A stretch of DNA of 64,000 bases from Devosia ginsengisoli (lineage in GTDB: Bacteria > Pseudomonadota > Alphaproteobacteria > Rhizobiales > Devosiaceae): assembly GCF_007859655.1 (NCBI RefSeq), contig NZ_CP042304.1:3536501-3600500 (forward strand), read 5' to 3'. Numbering within the stretch: position 1 is the stretch's first letter; each line of letters starts with the position of its first letter. Position numbers and translations under genes: made by a program. This document shows, one piece after another, positions 1 through 9,455 of this stretch. The notes below the pieces were generated by a model. That model saw only the letters and a list, made by a program, of their open reading frames with translations, made no database searches and had not been told where the DNA came from.

Positions 1-535
1 TCGACACATAGTAGACAAAGCCCGACGTGTTCTTGAGCACGGCCGGCAGGCGCTTGTCGTCGGTGGTCGGCGTGGTGAGGCGGATGAAGTTGAGCCCGGC
101 TTTCAGTGCCGGAATGCAGAGCTCCTCGTCTTCCTCGGGCGGCAGGTCAACGATGATGAGCCCATCCACCCCGGCATCCTTTGCTGCGACCAGGAACCTG
201 TCGACGCCGAAGCTGTAGATCGGGTTGTAATAGCCCATCAGTACGATGGGCGTGGTCTCGTCCTTGCGACGGAAATCCTCGACCATGCCGAGCACGCCGC
301 GCAGGGTCATGCCGCCGGCCAGGGATCGCTGTCCCGCCAGCTGAATGGCCACGCCATCGGCCATCGGGTCGGAAAACGGCATGCCGAATTCGATGATATC
401 GGCGCCGGCCTGCGGCAGCGCCGCCATGATGGCCTGGCTGGTGGCCAGGTCAGGATCGCCCGCCATGACATAGGTGACGAGCGCCGGGCGACCGGCGGCC
501 TTGGCTTCGGCGAAACGCTTTTCGATACGCGACAT
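1..535 (-). CDS. trpA: Tryptophan synthase alpha chain (partial, C-terminus beyond window edge)
   Basis: Cleaves indole-3-glycerol phosphate to indole and glyceraldehyde 3-phosphate, passing indole to TrpB in the cytoplasmic alpha2beta2 complex. About 178 residues are visible from the ATG at 535. They include the alpha-chain segment [16 protein letters not shown] with the catalytic pair Glu49 and Asp60, and the later segment [14 protein letters not shown]. The family is usually about 270-280 residues, so roughly 100 C-terminal residues lie outside the window. The start lies 2 bases after the trpB stop, so the two are probably translationally coupled in a trpF-trpB-trpA run. Confidence 0.95.
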   Translation of the reverse strand, partial: MSRIEKRFAEAKAAGRPALVTYVMAGDPDLATSQAIMAALPQAGADIIEFGMPFSDPMADGVAIQLAGQRSLAGGMTLRGVLGMVEDFRRKDETTPIVLMGYYNPIYSFGVDRFLVAAKDAGVDGLIIVDLPPEEDEELCIPALKAGLNFIRLTTPTTDDKRLPAVLKNTSGFVYYVS

Positions 536-537
536 GA

Positions 538-1749
<1,212 letters not shown>

Positions 1750-1774
1750 CGTGGTCCTCTCGATGCCCCGAGAG

Positions 1775-1850
1775 AACCTCATCCTGAGCTTGTCGAAAAC
1801 GAGGTTCGGTGCGCACGACCTCGTGGTTCGACAGGCTCACCATGAGGGTC
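1775..1850. repeat. Intergenic inverted-repeat pair, family A (33-bp unit)
   Basis: Two copies, in opposite orientation, of a roughly 33-bp unit bounded by CCTC and GAGG and containing GTCGAACCACGAGG or its variants. The left copy is diverged (CTTGTCGAAAACGAGG) and the right copy carries one extra G. They sit between trpF and trpB and could fold into a long hairpin in the trp transcript. The same unit recurs at 19109-19251 and 32006-32090. Confidence 0.85.
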
Positions 1851-1867
1851 TGTCAGCGCTTTGCTTT

Positions 1868-2527
1868 TTAGCCGGCCGCGCGGGCATTCCGGATGAACGC
1901 CTCGATCAGCCTCTTGTCCTTGACACCAGGCGCGCTTTCGACGCCGGAGGACACATCGACCCCAAAGGGGCGCACGGTCTTGATGGCGTCGGCCACGGTC
2001 TGCGGCGTCAGCCCCCCGGAAAGCATGAAGGGGATGGATGGGTCAAGCGCCTTGAGCAGGCTCCAGTCGAACGTGTCGCCCAGCCCGCCCGGCCGGTCGG
2101 CCCCTTTGGGCGGCTTGGCATCGACCAGGATGCGGTCCGCGATATCGACAAAGGCGGGCACTTGCGCCACGTCCTCGGCCGAGCCGATGGGCAGCGCCTT
2201 CATGATCTCGACGCCGGCTTCTGCCCGGATGGCTTCGACGCGATGCGGGGTTTCCGGCCCGTGCAGTTGGATCCAGTCCGGCCCCAAGGCGGCGATCTCG
2301 GCCACGCAGCTATTGTCGGGATTGACCAGCACCACGCAGGTTTCGATGCGCCCGCGCGCCTGCGAGATCAGGTCGGCGATCTCCTCGACGGAGGCATGGC
2401 GCGGCGAGCGTTGGAAATGCATGAAGCCAACCATGTCGGCACCGCCAGCGATGGCGGTCTCGAGCATGTCTGACGTCTTGATGCCGCAAATCTTGATGAC
2501 GAGGGGTTCGGCCATCGTGTCGCTCAA
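1868..2527 (-). CDS. trpF: Phosphoribosylanthranilate isomerase
   Basis: Amadori rearrangement of phosphoribosylanthranilate in tryptophan biosynthesis; a small TIM barrel of about 215-219 residues. Visible family motifs are KICGIK near the start, LHG, LVDAKPPKG and the phosphate loop MLSGGL. Two starts are possible. The TTG at 2527 overlaps the lapA stop as TTGA and has GGAG five bases upstream; the ATG at 2515 (MAEPLVIKICG) has no good ribosome-binding site. I favour the TTG on that ground, though ATG 2515 is the conventional choice. Confidence 0.95.
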   Translation of the reverse strand: MSDTMAEPLVIKICGIKTSDMLETAIAGGADMVGFMHFQRSPRHASVEEIADLISQARGRIETCVVLVNPDNSCVAEIAALGPDWIQLHGPETPHRVEAIRAEAGVEIMKALPIGSAEDVAQVPAFVDIADRILVDAKPPKGADRPGGLGDTFDWSLLKALDPSIPFMLSGGLTPQTVADAIKTVRPFGVDVSSGVESAPGVKDKRLIEAFIRNARAAG

Positions 2528-2886
2528 CGAAGCTCCAATAGATCATCGACTTCGGCCATGGGGCCGGAAGCGGCTTGGCCAGTGTTACGGCGCAGCTTTT
2601 CCAGCTCGCCATTGAGCATATGCGCCTCGCGACGCCAATGTTTTTCGCGGCGCCGGTGGCGCGCCTGGGCAAACCAGGTTGCCGTGCCGCCCAGCAGCAC
2701 GCCCATCAGCAGCACGACATAGAGCACCACGAACAGCGGCACGCCATAGCCCGGCGCCACGCTGGTCTCGACCTGTGCGAAGGGATTGAAATTGACCACG
2801 ACGAAATGCCGGTTGGCCAGGGCGAAGACGATCAGCCCCAGGCATAGCGGGACAAGGACCACCCAACCGACGATTCTGCTGACCAT
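2524..2886 (-). CDS. lapA: LapA-domain membrane protein
   Basis: Small inner-membrane protein of 120 residues with the LapA/DUF1049 pattern: two hydrophobic helices (about residues 7-25 and 47-70) flanking a short periplasmic stretch containing ANRHFVVVNFNPF, then a basic, helical cytoplasmic tail RRREKHWRREAHMLNGELEK. In enterobacteria LapA works with LapB in controlling LPS synthesis; whether the alphaproteobacterial member does so is not shown here. It lies between ihfB and trpF and overlaps trpF by a few bases. Confidence 0.85.
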   Translation of the reverse strand: MVSRIVGWVVLVPLCLGLIVFALANRHFVVVNFNPFAQVETSVAPGYGVPLFVVLYVVLLMGVLLGGTATWFAQARHRRREKHWRREAHMLNGELEKLRRNTGQAASGPMAEVDDLLELR

Positions 2887-2924
2887 TAGTCGTTTTGCCC
2901 GTGGAGCCTGGCCCCGTTGAAAGA

Positions 2925-2969
2925 AGCGTCATGCGCGCTTCCGAACCGGAAAAGTGGGGTCTCTTTTCC
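2925..2969. repeat. Intergenic hairpin repeat, family D
   Basis: Imperfect palindrome between ihfB and lapA: AGCGT ... CCGGAAAAGTGGGG ... CTTTTCCCGG ... ACGCT. The core CGGAAAAGTGGG is the same as in the element at 20949-20993 after lnt. Elements with this core are common between genes in Hyphomicrobiales. Confidence 0.7.
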
Positions 2970-2977
2970 CGGAAACG

Positions 2978-3259
2978 CTAACTACGGTTGAGCCGTTCTC
3001 GGATTTCCTTGCCGGCCTTGAATTGCGGCACATATTTCTCGCCGACATCGACCTGCTCGCCGGTCCGCGGGTTGCGGCCGATGCGCGCCGGGCGGTTCTT
3101 GACCGAAAAGGCGCCAAAGCCGCGCAGCTCGACCCGGTCACCCCGGGCCATGGCGTCCCCGATCTCGTCGAGGATGGCATTGACGATATTTTCGATATCA
3201 CGCTGGAACAAATGCGGATTTTCCGCCGCGAGTTTCTCGACGAGTTCCGACTTGATCAT
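2978..3259 (-). CDS. ihfB: Integration host factor subunit beta
   Basis: DNA-bending HU/IHF-family protein of 93 residues. The N-terminal dimerisation helices ([17 protein letters not shown]) and the DNA-binding arm with the invariant [10 protein letters not shown] turn are intact; [11 protein letters not shown] is the usual strand preceding the arm. Assignment to the beta subunit rests on the [11 protein letters not shown] opening and the position close to rpsA, which is the standard alphaproteobacterial and enterobacterial context. The gene lies 38 bases downstream of sppA and probably shares its transcript. Confidence 0.95.
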   Translation of the reverse strand: MIKSELVEKLAAENPHLFQRDIENIVNAILDEIGDAMARGDRVELRGFGAFSVKNRPARIGRNPRTGEQVDVGEKYVPQFKAGKEIRERLNRS

Positions 3260-3297
3260 CCCGGGCTCCAGTTGGCAGGCCGCCGCCTCCCTCTAGT

Positions 3298-4257
3298 TCA
3301 GGAAGCGGTGCCAACCTGCCAAAGCGAGACCAGCCCGTCAAGCGTGATGGGGCCATCGGGCAGGCCGAGCGCGGCGCGCGCCTGTCCGTTGAGGAAGGTT
3401 CCGATGAGATCGAACCCCTGCTGTGGCTCCGGCCAGACGGTGCGGATGTCGAGATCGGCACCTACATCGCGCTCGGTTTCGAGCCACTCCACGGCTTCCT
3501 TTTCCCCGCCGATCGCGTCGATCAGTCCGCTTTCGACGCCCACCCGGCCTGTGACGATCCGCCCATCGGCCAGGTCAAGCGTGGCGGGGCGCGTCAGCCC
3601 GCGCCGCTCGGCCACCACATCGACGAACCACTGGAAACTGTCATCGACCAGCGCAGCGATGGAGGCGCGCGGCGCCCCTTCCATTGGCTCGTCGAAATCG
3701 GGCTCGGCCTTGAGTGGGCCGGAGGCCACCTTGTCGAGATCGACGCCAATCGTCTCCATCAACTTGCCGGCATTGACATGCTGGTACAGCACGCCGATCG
3801 AGCCGACGATGGAGAGCCTCCGCGCAAAGATGCGGTCGGTGGCAATGGCAGTCATATAGGCGGCCGAAGCGCCCAGCTCGCCGATGACGGCCACGGTGGG
3901 CTTGGCTGCGCGCAACTGTCCCAGCGCCTCATAAAGCTCCTCGCCGCCAGCCGTGGTGCCGCCGGGCGAATTGATGGCCACGATGACAGCCTTGACGGCA
4001 TCGTCCCCGGCCAGGTCGTTGATGGCCTTGAGCCGCGCCCGGTCCGTGGTAATCGTGCCGTCGATTACCAGCCGTGCCACATAATCACCCACCTGGGCCT
4101 GCGGCAGCGCAAAGCGCCCCAGGCCCACGATGACGGCAACGGCCACCGCGATGAAGGCCAGCACCCGCCACAGCCCGCGCGAGCGGCGATAGGTTTCAGC
4201 GGCCACTGCGGAATGAGCATCCGGGCGGGACGGTTCGGAAATCGGCTGGTCGGTCAT
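3298..4257 (-). CDS. sppA: Signal peptide peptidase SppA (short form)
   Basis: Membrane-anchored serine protease thought to degrade cleaved signal peptides. From the chosen ATG at 4257 the protein has 319 residues: a cytoplasmic N-terminus, one membrane helix (about 31-50) and a single S49 domain. NSPGG (about 96-100), the nucleophile region GELGASAAYM (Ser131) and the general base in SGPLK (Lys183) match the Ser-Lys dyad of the family. An upstream in-frame ATG at 4299 would add 14 atypical residues; the 4257 start has GAGG five bases upstream. This is the one-domain form, not the fused two-domain enterobacterial form. Confidence 0.92.
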   Translation of the reverse strand: MTDQPISEPSRPDAHSAVAAETYRRSRGLWRVLAFIAVAVAVIVGLGRFALPQAQVGDYVARLVIDGTITTDRARLKAINDLAGDDAVKAVIVAINSPGGTTAGGEELYEALGQLRAAKPTVAVIGELGASAAYMTAIATDRIFARRLSIVGSIGVLYQHVNAGKLMETIGVDLDKVASGPLKAEPDFDEPMEGAPRASIAALVDDSFQWFVDVVAERRGLTRPATLDLADGRIVTGRVGVESGLIDAIGGEKEAVEWLETERDVGADLDIRTVWPEPQQGFDLIGTFLNGQARAALGLPDGPITLDGLVSLWQVGTAS

Positions 4258-4317
4258 CTGGGCCTCATGCTTGGCGCTGCAGTCGGGTAGGCCTGCCATA
4301 GCATTTTGGCAAGCGGC

Positions 4318-4650
4318 TTACCCGGCCTTGCGGGCCGCCTTCTTGTCCTGCGCCACGACATAAGCACGCAGCGCCTTGTTGATGTCGGTCTGGTAGCCCT
4401 TGCCATTCTTGGCATGGCGCTTGAACCAGTCGAGAATGTCGGCATCGAGGCGCAAAGTCGTCTGCTGCTTCACCAGCCGATACATCATGCCCTGCTTGGC
4501 GTTTTTGAAGAACTCATCGGTCAGCGGCGGTATGTCGGAATAGTCGATTTCGCTGTCCGGCCTTTCCGACAGGGCCTTCAGGCGATCGATCTGCTCCTGC
4601 GTCAGTGGCTTGCGCGTATAGCGCACCATTTTAGCGTTCTCGTTGCTCAT
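4318..4650 (-). CDS. brnA: BrnA-family antitoxin
   Basis: Antitoxin of a type II toxin-antitoxin pair; it neutralises BrnT and usually represses the operon. The 110-residue protein has a basic N-terminus (MVRYTRKPLTQEQIDRLKAL) and a C-terminal ribbon-helix-helix type segment, TTLRLDADILDWFKRHAKNG then GYQTDINKALRAYV, which is the BrnA signature. It overlaps the toxin gene by 20 bases, the usual toxin-first order of brnTA. The lysine/alanine-rich tail KKAARKAG is unremarkable. Confidence 0.9.
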   Translation of the reverse strand: MSNENAKMVRYTRKPLTQEQIDRLKALSERPDSEIDYSDIPPLTDEFFKNAKQGMMYRLVKQQTTLRLDADILDWFKRHAKNGKGYQTDINKALRAYVVAQDKKAARKAG

Positions 4651-4921
4651 AGCGTTGTCTTTCCTTCCGAGATGCGGGCCTGGCGGATATGATCCGCGTC
4701 ACCACTTCGCCTTGGATTGTTTCTCGCAGCGTATGAACGACCAGCAGGGTGGCCAGAAAGGGCACCGCGCCAATAGTCTGGAGCCGTTCTTCCCCACTGA
4801 CCGTGCGAGCCGGCTCGGTCAGTTCATTGGGGTCGTCGAAAACCTCGATCGCGTCCTCGAAATACACCTTGTGCTTGGCGATATTGGCTTGGTGCTTCTC
4901 TTCGTTCCATTCGTACTCCAC
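4631..4921 (-). CDS. brnT: BrnT-family ribonuclease toxin
   Basis: RelE-fold ribonuclease toxin of 96 residues. The N-terminal EYEWNEEKHQANIAKHKVYFEDAIEVF pattern (W-x-x-x-K-x-x-x-N-x-x-K-H) and the C-terminal IISARPASRKERQRYE are classic BrnT features; the arginines and the final tyrosine of the second segment are in the catalytic region of the family. The start is GTG at 4921, with GAGGGGG seven bases upstream; the nearby ATG at 4925 is out of frame. Toxin gene first, antitoxin second. The pair is inserted between sppA and rpsA, a position otherwise occupied by core genes. Confidence 0.9.
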   Translation of the reverse strand: MEYEWNEEKHQANIAKHKVYFEDAIEVFDDPNELTEPARTVSGEERLQTIGAVPFLATLLVVHTLRETIQGEVVTRIISARPASRKERQRYEQRER

Positions 4922-4948
4922 GCATCGCCCCCTCTGCGCTCACCGGAA

Positions 4949-4972
4949 TGTAACTACAAAATTGTAACTACA
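4949..4972 (-). promoter_or_regulatory. Direct repeat upstream of brnT, possible BrnA operator
   Basis: Ten-base word TGTAGTTACA (minus strand) occurs twice with a 14-base period, at 4963-4972 and 4949-4958, about 30-50 bases before the brnT start. The second copy reaches into the end of the acetyltransferase gene. The antitoxin of this family autoregulates, so a paired site here is expected; binding is inferred. Confidence 0.55.
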
Positions 4973-5471
4973 CAAGTCGCCTGGCCATCAGCCGCGCTGC
5001 TTGCTCGTAGCTGCCGAGTTTGTCGGCCAGTTCCGGTGCTGCCACTTCGCGGAAGCCATGTTTGTACCAGAAAGGCACCGAACCGTTGACGGCGACGAGG
5101 CTGGCGCTGGGAAATCCACTGGCCCGGGCATGGCGCAGGATATCGCCGACGATCATGGCGGCGGCTCCGGTGCCCCGCGCCGTCGGCAGCAGTGCCAGGT
5201 CGTGCAGATAGTAGGTATCGGCGTCAGGAGGGATGGCGCCGAGCAGGGAATTGAGCGCGGGCAGCGCCTTGAAGCGCCATGGGTGGGACAGGATGTAGCC
5301 GGAAGGCACGCCGCCCAGTTCGAGCAGCCGCGTTCCCTCCGGGTAAAGTGACTGCCGTTCGGCGAAGACAGCCATGGCCTCGGGAAAGGCCGGATGCACC
5401 CGCGCGGCGATGGCCTCGACAGCCGGCAGATCGAATGTGGTCATGGCCCGCCAGTGCATTGCATTGCTCAT
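4968..5471 (-). CDS. GNAT-family N-acetyltransferase
   Basis: Acetyl-CoA dependent acetyltransferase of unknown substrate, 167 residues from ATG 5471. The fold signature is visible as YYLHDLALLPTARGTGAAAMI (strand beta4 followed by the acetyl-CoA loop ARGTGA) and the later SLVAVNGSVPFWYKHGFREV, which matches the usual N-x-x-A-x-x-F-Y-x-x-x-G-F motif. The GTG two codons upstream (5477) is an alternative start. It lies downstream of the rpsA terminator and upstream of brnT on the same strand. Confidence 0.85.
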   Translation of the reverse strand: MSNAMHWRAMTTFDLPAVEAIAARVHPAFPEAMAVFAERQSLYPEGTRLLELGGVPSGYILSHPWRFKALPALNSLLGAIPPDADTYYLHDLALLPTARGTGAAAMIVGDILRHARASGFPSASLVAVNGSVPFWYKHGFREVAAPELADKLGSYEQAARLMARRLV

Positions 5472-5509
5472 GGTCACTTCTTTCGGCCTCCCCCGGCGCG
5501 CCCCAGCTT

Positions 5510-5544
5510 AAAAAGCAAAAGGCCCGCGCTGTGAAGCGCGGGCC
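5510..5544 (-). terminator. Rho-independent terminator of rpsA
   Basis: Perfect 10-bp stem GGCCCGCGCT / AGCGCGGGCC with a four-base loop (5521-5544). Read on the minus strand it is followed directly by TTTTGCTTTTT. It lies 23 bases after the rpsA stop. Confidence 0.93.
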
Positions 5545-5567
5545 AGATGGTTTTGAACCACGGAGAA

Positions 5568-7271
5568 TTACTTCTCGTCGCGGCCCTTGAGCGCGGCGCC
5601 CAGGATGTCGCCGAGCGAAGCGCCCGAATCCGACGAACCGTAATTGGCGACGGCTTCCTTTTCCTCGGCGATCTCAAGTGCCTTGATCGACAGCTGGATG
5701 CGCTGGGTCTTGCGGTCGTACTGGGTGACGCGCGCATCGACCTTCTCGCCCTTGGAGAAACGCTCCGGACGCTGGTCATTGCGGTCACGGCTGAGGTCAG
5801 CACGGCGGATGAAGGCCGTCATTTCGCTGTCGGCGATGCGGACTTCAATGCCCCCATCGTTGACTTCGATAACGGTGCCGGTCACGACCGAACCCTTCTT
5901 GATGCCGCCTTCGGAACCGGCCGTATCGGCAACTTCGCCGGTGGCGAGCTGCTTGATACCCAGCGAAATGCGTTCCTTTTCGACGTCAACATCGAGGACC
6001 TTGGCCGAAACCATGTCACCGCGGTTGTAGTCTTCCAGGGCGATTTCGCCCGACTTCTGCCAGTCGAGGTCGCTGAGGTGAACCATACCGTCCACATCGC
6101 CGTCGAGGCCGATGAACAGGCCGAATTCGGTCTTGTTCTTGACTTCGCCTTCGATAACCGAACCGACCGGGAACTTCTCGGCAAAGCTTTCCCACGGATT
6201 GGCCAGGGTCTGCTTGAGGCCGAGCGAGATGCGGCGCTTGTCGGGGTCGACTTCCAGCACGACGACTTCGACTTCCTGGGAGGTCGAGACGATCTTGCCG
6301 GGGTGGACGTTCTTCTTGGTCCAGCTCATTTCCGAGACGTGGATCAGGCCTTCGATGCCCGGCTCCAGTTCCACGAACGCACCATAGTCGGTGATGTTGG
6401 TGACGCGGCCGGTGAACTTGGCCTCGATCGGATACTTGGCTTCGATGCCTTCCCACGGATCGGCCTGAAGCTGCTTCATGCCGAGCGAGATGCGGTGCGA
6501 CTCGTGGTTGATGCGAACGATCTGGACCTTGATGGTCTCGCCGATCGTCAGCACTTCGGACGGGTGGTTCACACGACGCCATGCAATGTCGGTGACATGC
6601 AGCAGGCCGTCGATGCCGCCGAGATCAACGAACGCACCATAATCGGTAATGTTCTTGACCACGCCGTCGACAACCTGGCCCTCTTCGAGCTGCTGGACGA
6701 TTTCCGAACGCTGTTCGGCACGCGACTCTTCGAGGATGGCACGACGCGACACGACGATATTGCCACGACGCTTGTCCATCTTCAGGATCTGGAAGGGCTG
6801 CGGCACGTTCATGAGCGGGGCGATATCGCGGATCGGACGGATGTCCACCTGCGAGCGCGGCAGGAAGGCGATGGCGCCTTCGAGGTCGACGGTGAAACCG
6901 CCCTTGACCTGGTTGAAGATGGTGCCTTCAACGCGCTCATTGGCGTTGTACATCTCTTCGAGCTTGACCCAGCTCTCCTCGCGGCGAGCCTTCTCGCGCG
7001 ACAGAACGGCTTCGCCAGCGGCATTCTCGACGCGGTCGACATAGACCTCGACGATCGAGCCGACGGTGATGGTGCCGTCACGGCCGGCCTGGCCGAATTC
7101 CTTGAGCGCGATACGGCCTTCGGTCTTCAGACCGACGTCGATGATCGCCAGATCCTTCTCGATGGCGACGACCGTACCCTTGACGACGGCGCCCTCTAGG
7201 GGCTCGTTGTCGACGAAGCTGTCCATAAGGAGGGCTTCAAAATCTTCTTTCGTCACAGTTTGCTGTGCCAA
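5568..7271 (-). CDS. rpsA: Small ribosomal subunit protein S1
   Basis: Binds mRNA on the 30S subunit and assists translation initiation. The 567-residue length fits the six-S1-domain form. Repeats of the S1 RNA-binding pattern are visible, for example GAFVDLGGIDGLLHVTDIAW, GAFVELEPGIEGLIHVSEM and GLFIGLDGDVDGMVHLSDL. I place the start at TTG 7271 (reading MAQQTVTKEDFEALL) because GGAG lies seven bases upstream and the length and N-terminus match the family. Without an ATG nearby, the open frame extends about 50 codons upstream into intergenic sequence, which is not family-like. A strong terminator follows. Confidence 0.96.
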   Translation of the reverse strand: MAQQTVTKEDFEALLMDSFVDNEPLEGAVVKGTVVAIEKDLAIIDVGLKTEGRIALKEFGQAGRDGTITVGSIVEVYVDRVENAAGEAVLSREKARREESWVKLEEMYNANERVEGTIFNQVKGGFTVDLEGAIAFLPRSQVDIRPIRDIAPLMNVPQPFQILKMDKRRGNIVVSRRAILEESRAEQRSEIVQQLEEGQVVDGVVKNITDYGAFVDLGGIDGLLHVTDIAWRRVNHPSEVLTIGETIKVQIVRINHESHRISLGMKQLQADPWEGIEAKYPIEAKFTGRVTNITDYGAFVELEPGIEGLIHVSEMSWTKKNVHPGKIVSTSQEVEVVVLEVDPDKRRISLGLKQTLANPWESFAEKFPVGSVIEGEVKNKTEFGLFIGLDGDVDGMVHLSDLDWQKSGEIALEDYNRGDMVSAKVLDVDVEKERISLGIKQLATGEVADTAGSEGGIKKGSVVTGTVIEVNDGGIEVRIADSEMTAFIRRADLSRDRNDQRPERFSKGEKVDARVTQYDRKTQRIQLSIKALEIAEEKEAVANYGSSDSGASLGDILGAALKGRDEK

Positions 7272-7437
7272 ATATCTTCTCCAATGCGCCGGTTGTTTGC
7301 GTTGAAGACCGAAAGCCCGCCATTTCCCAACGGAAATGCCGGCGCGCGAGCGCCCGATCGAACGTTGATTTGGGTATTTTCCCGCTGGCCTCGCTCGGTG
7401 AAAGCCGGGGCCGGACAATCAAGGTTGGATTAAGGTC

Positions 7438-8079
7438 TCAAGACCCTGCCTTGCCTGCCATGGTCCCATCGACAATCGCGATGGCTGCGCGGAGTGCGGC
7501 CTCTATATCGAGAAGCGTCGTATCGAGCAAGTGCGCGTCGTCAGCTTTGTAGAACCCGCCGTAGGGATTTTGCATGTCACGCGCATCCCGCTCTTCTATC
7601 TGGTGATAGAGAGCGTAGCGGTCAACCTCCTGGCCGCGCGCTTCGAGCTGGCGGGCGCGACGCTCCATGCGCGCCTTGCTGTCGGCCTGGATGAAAAGTT
7701 TTACATCGGCATCCGGGGCGATCGTGGTGCCGATATCGCGGCCATCAAGCACGGCGCCATCAGGCTGGAGCGCGAAGCTGCGCTGGAAATCGAACAGCGC
7801 TTTGCGGACCTCGGCGATCACCGCGACCTTACTGGCCAGCACGCCGGTGTCGGCGGCCGTCAGGGCCTCGATGTCAGTGAGATGGGCCGCATCGAGCGCC
7901 TTGGCCGCCGCGATAGCCGCCGCCTCGAAGCCTGGGCCTTCCGTTTGCCCGGCAACAGCCAGCCCGACGGCGCGGTAGAGCAGGCCGGTATCGAGATAGG
8001 GCAGGCGGTAGTGGCGGGCTAGGCCCGAGGCCAGCGTGCCCTTGCCCGAAGCGGCGGGTCCATCCACGGCGATGATCAT
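7438..8079 (-). CDS. cmk: Cytidylate kinase
   Basis: Phosphorylates CMP and dCMP. The 213-residue protein begins MIIAVDGPAASGKGTLA, with the P-loop GPAASGKGT, and contains the nucleotide-binding DTGLLYRAVG and LDGRDIGTTIAPDA segments typical of Cmk; a lid region ARQLEARGQEVDR follows. The ATG at 8079 lies two bases from the aroA stop, so translation is probably coupled. The aroA-cmk-rpsA order is widely conserved. The frame is open further upstream but that part overlaps aroA and is not Cmk-like. Confidence 0.96.
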   Translation of the reverse strand: MIIAVDGPAASGKGTLASGLARHYRLPYLDTGLLYRAVGLAVAGQTEGPGFEAAAIAAAKALDAAHLTDIEALTAADTGVLASKVAVIAEVRKALFDFQRSFALQPDGAVLDGRDIGTTIAPDADVKLFIQADSKARMERRARQLEARGQEVDRYALYHQIEERDARDMQNPYGGFYKADDAHLLDTTLLDIEAALRAAIAIVDGTMAGKAGS

Positions 8080-8081
8080 GT

Positions 8082-9455
8082 CTAGTGCCCCTTCACCGGC
8101 TCGAAGCGGGCGCCTGCCGCGGTCATGGCCTCGACAAATCCCGGAAAGCTGGCCGCAATGGCACTGGTATCGTCCAGCGTCACGCGTTTCTGGCTGTTGA
8201 GGCCCAGCACCAGGAAACTCATGGCAATGCGGTGATCGCCCTGGCTCAAGACCGTGCCACCACCCTCCACTTTGCCGATGCCGCCGATAGTGAGGTCGGT
8301 ATCGCCTTCGGCCACCGTCACCTTGCTGGCGGCCAGACCGGCGGCGATGGCCGCAAGCCGGTCGCATTCTTGCTCCCGCAATTCGCCCAAGCCTTCGATC
8401 ACGGTTTCGCCCTGCGCATAGGCCGCGGCGATCGCCAGCGCCGGAATGTCGTCCAGCATGGTTGCCGCATGCGCGGCCCCGATGCGCATGCCCTTGAGGC
8501 GCGAGGACCGAACCCGCAGGTCGGCGACATGCTCGCCCCCCGCTTCATGCTGGTTGATGAACTGGATATCCCCGCCCATTTCGAGCAGCGTGTCGATAAG
8601 GCCGGTACGAACAGGGTTGATCAGCACATTCTCGATCAACAGCTCCGAGCCCGGCACGATCAGCGCCGCGACAACGGGATAGGCGGCGGAAGACGGATCG
8701 CCCGGCACCACGAGACGGCGCGGCCGCAATTCGGTGAGCCCGTTGATGGTGATCGTCGCGCCGCCGGCCTCGTCATGGGCCACCTCTATCGCGGCGCCGA
8801 AATCGGCCAGCAGCTTTTCGGTATGGTCGCCCGTCGCCACCGGCTCGACAATGGTCGACATACCGGCAACCTGTGCCGCGGCCAACAGTAAAGCCGATTT
8901 GATCTGCTCGGACGGCGCTTCCATGACATGCCGCAGGGGCAGCGCCATTTTCGGCCCCTTGAGCGCCAGCGGCAGGCGGCCATCAGCGGTCTCGCTCGCC
9001 ACGGTACCTATCGGTGCCAGTGCATCGAGCAAGGGCTGCATCGGCCGGCGCAGCAATGTCGGCCCGCCGGTAAAGCGCGCGGTAAAATTATAGGGGGCGA
9101 GCAACCCCATCAAAAGCCGCGTCCCCGTGCCCGAATTGCCCATATCGAGCACCTTGCCCGGCGCCAGCAGTCCACCGACACCCAGCCCATGCACATGCCA
9201 GGCCGCGTCCCGCTGTTCGATATGTATGCCGAGCTGCCGCAGGGCGGCGACGGTCGCCAGCACATCCTGGGCCTCCAGCAGCCCTTCGATACTGGTGCGG
9301 CCCACCGCCAGCGCGCCCAGGATCAGCGCGCGATGCGATATCGCCTTGTCGCCGGGCGTGGCAAAGCGGCCCGTCAGCGGGGTCGCGCCGTGACTGGCCC
9401 GCGGGATGCGCTCGGGACGATTCTCTGCGGTCTTTTTGGCGGTCTTTTGGGTCAT
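8082..9455 (-). CDS. aroA: 3-phosphoshikimate 1-carboxyvinyltransferase (EPSP synthase)
   Basis: Joins shikimate 3-phosphate and phosphoenolpyruvate in the shikimate pathway. The 457 residues from ATG 9455 include TPGDKAISHRALILGALA, the active-site loop GNSGTGTRLLMG, RRPMQPLLDAL, PSEQIKSALLLA, VPGDPSSAAYP and DHRIAMSFLVLG. Overall the motif set resembles the class II (CP4-like) enzymes of Agrobacterium relatives more than the enterobacterial class I enzymes. At the position where CP4 has alanine in GNAAT this protein has glycine (GNSGT). No good Shine-Dalgarno precedes ATG 9455. Confidence 0.95.
   Translation of the reverse strand: MTQKTAKKTAENRPERIPRASHGATPLTGRFATPGDKAISHRALILGALAVGRTSIEGLLEAQDVLATVAALRQLGIHIEQRDAAWHVHGLGVGGLLAPGKVLDMGNSGTGTRLLMGLLAPYNFTARFTGGPTLLRRPMQPLLDALAPIGTVASETADGRLPLALKGPKMALPLRHVMEAPSEQIKSALLLAAAQVAGMSTIVEPVATGDHTEKLLADFGAAIEVAHDEAGGATITINGLTELRPRRLVVPGDPSSAAYPVVAALIVPGSELLIENVLINPVRTGLIDTLLEMGGDIQFINQHEAGGEHVADLRVRSSRLKGMRIGAAHAATMLDDIPALAIAAAYAQGETVIEGLGELREQECDRLAAIAAGLAASKVTVAEGDTDLTIGGIGKVEGGGTVLSQGDHRIAMSFLVLGLNSQKRVTLDDTSAIAASFPGFVEAMTAAGARFEPVKGH

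Noticed and set aside
5547-7199. 550-codon plus-strand open frame opposite rpsA
   Set aside because: Antisense shadow; repeated Asp/Leu/Gly patterns mirror the S1 repeats, and no ribosome-binding site or family is seen.
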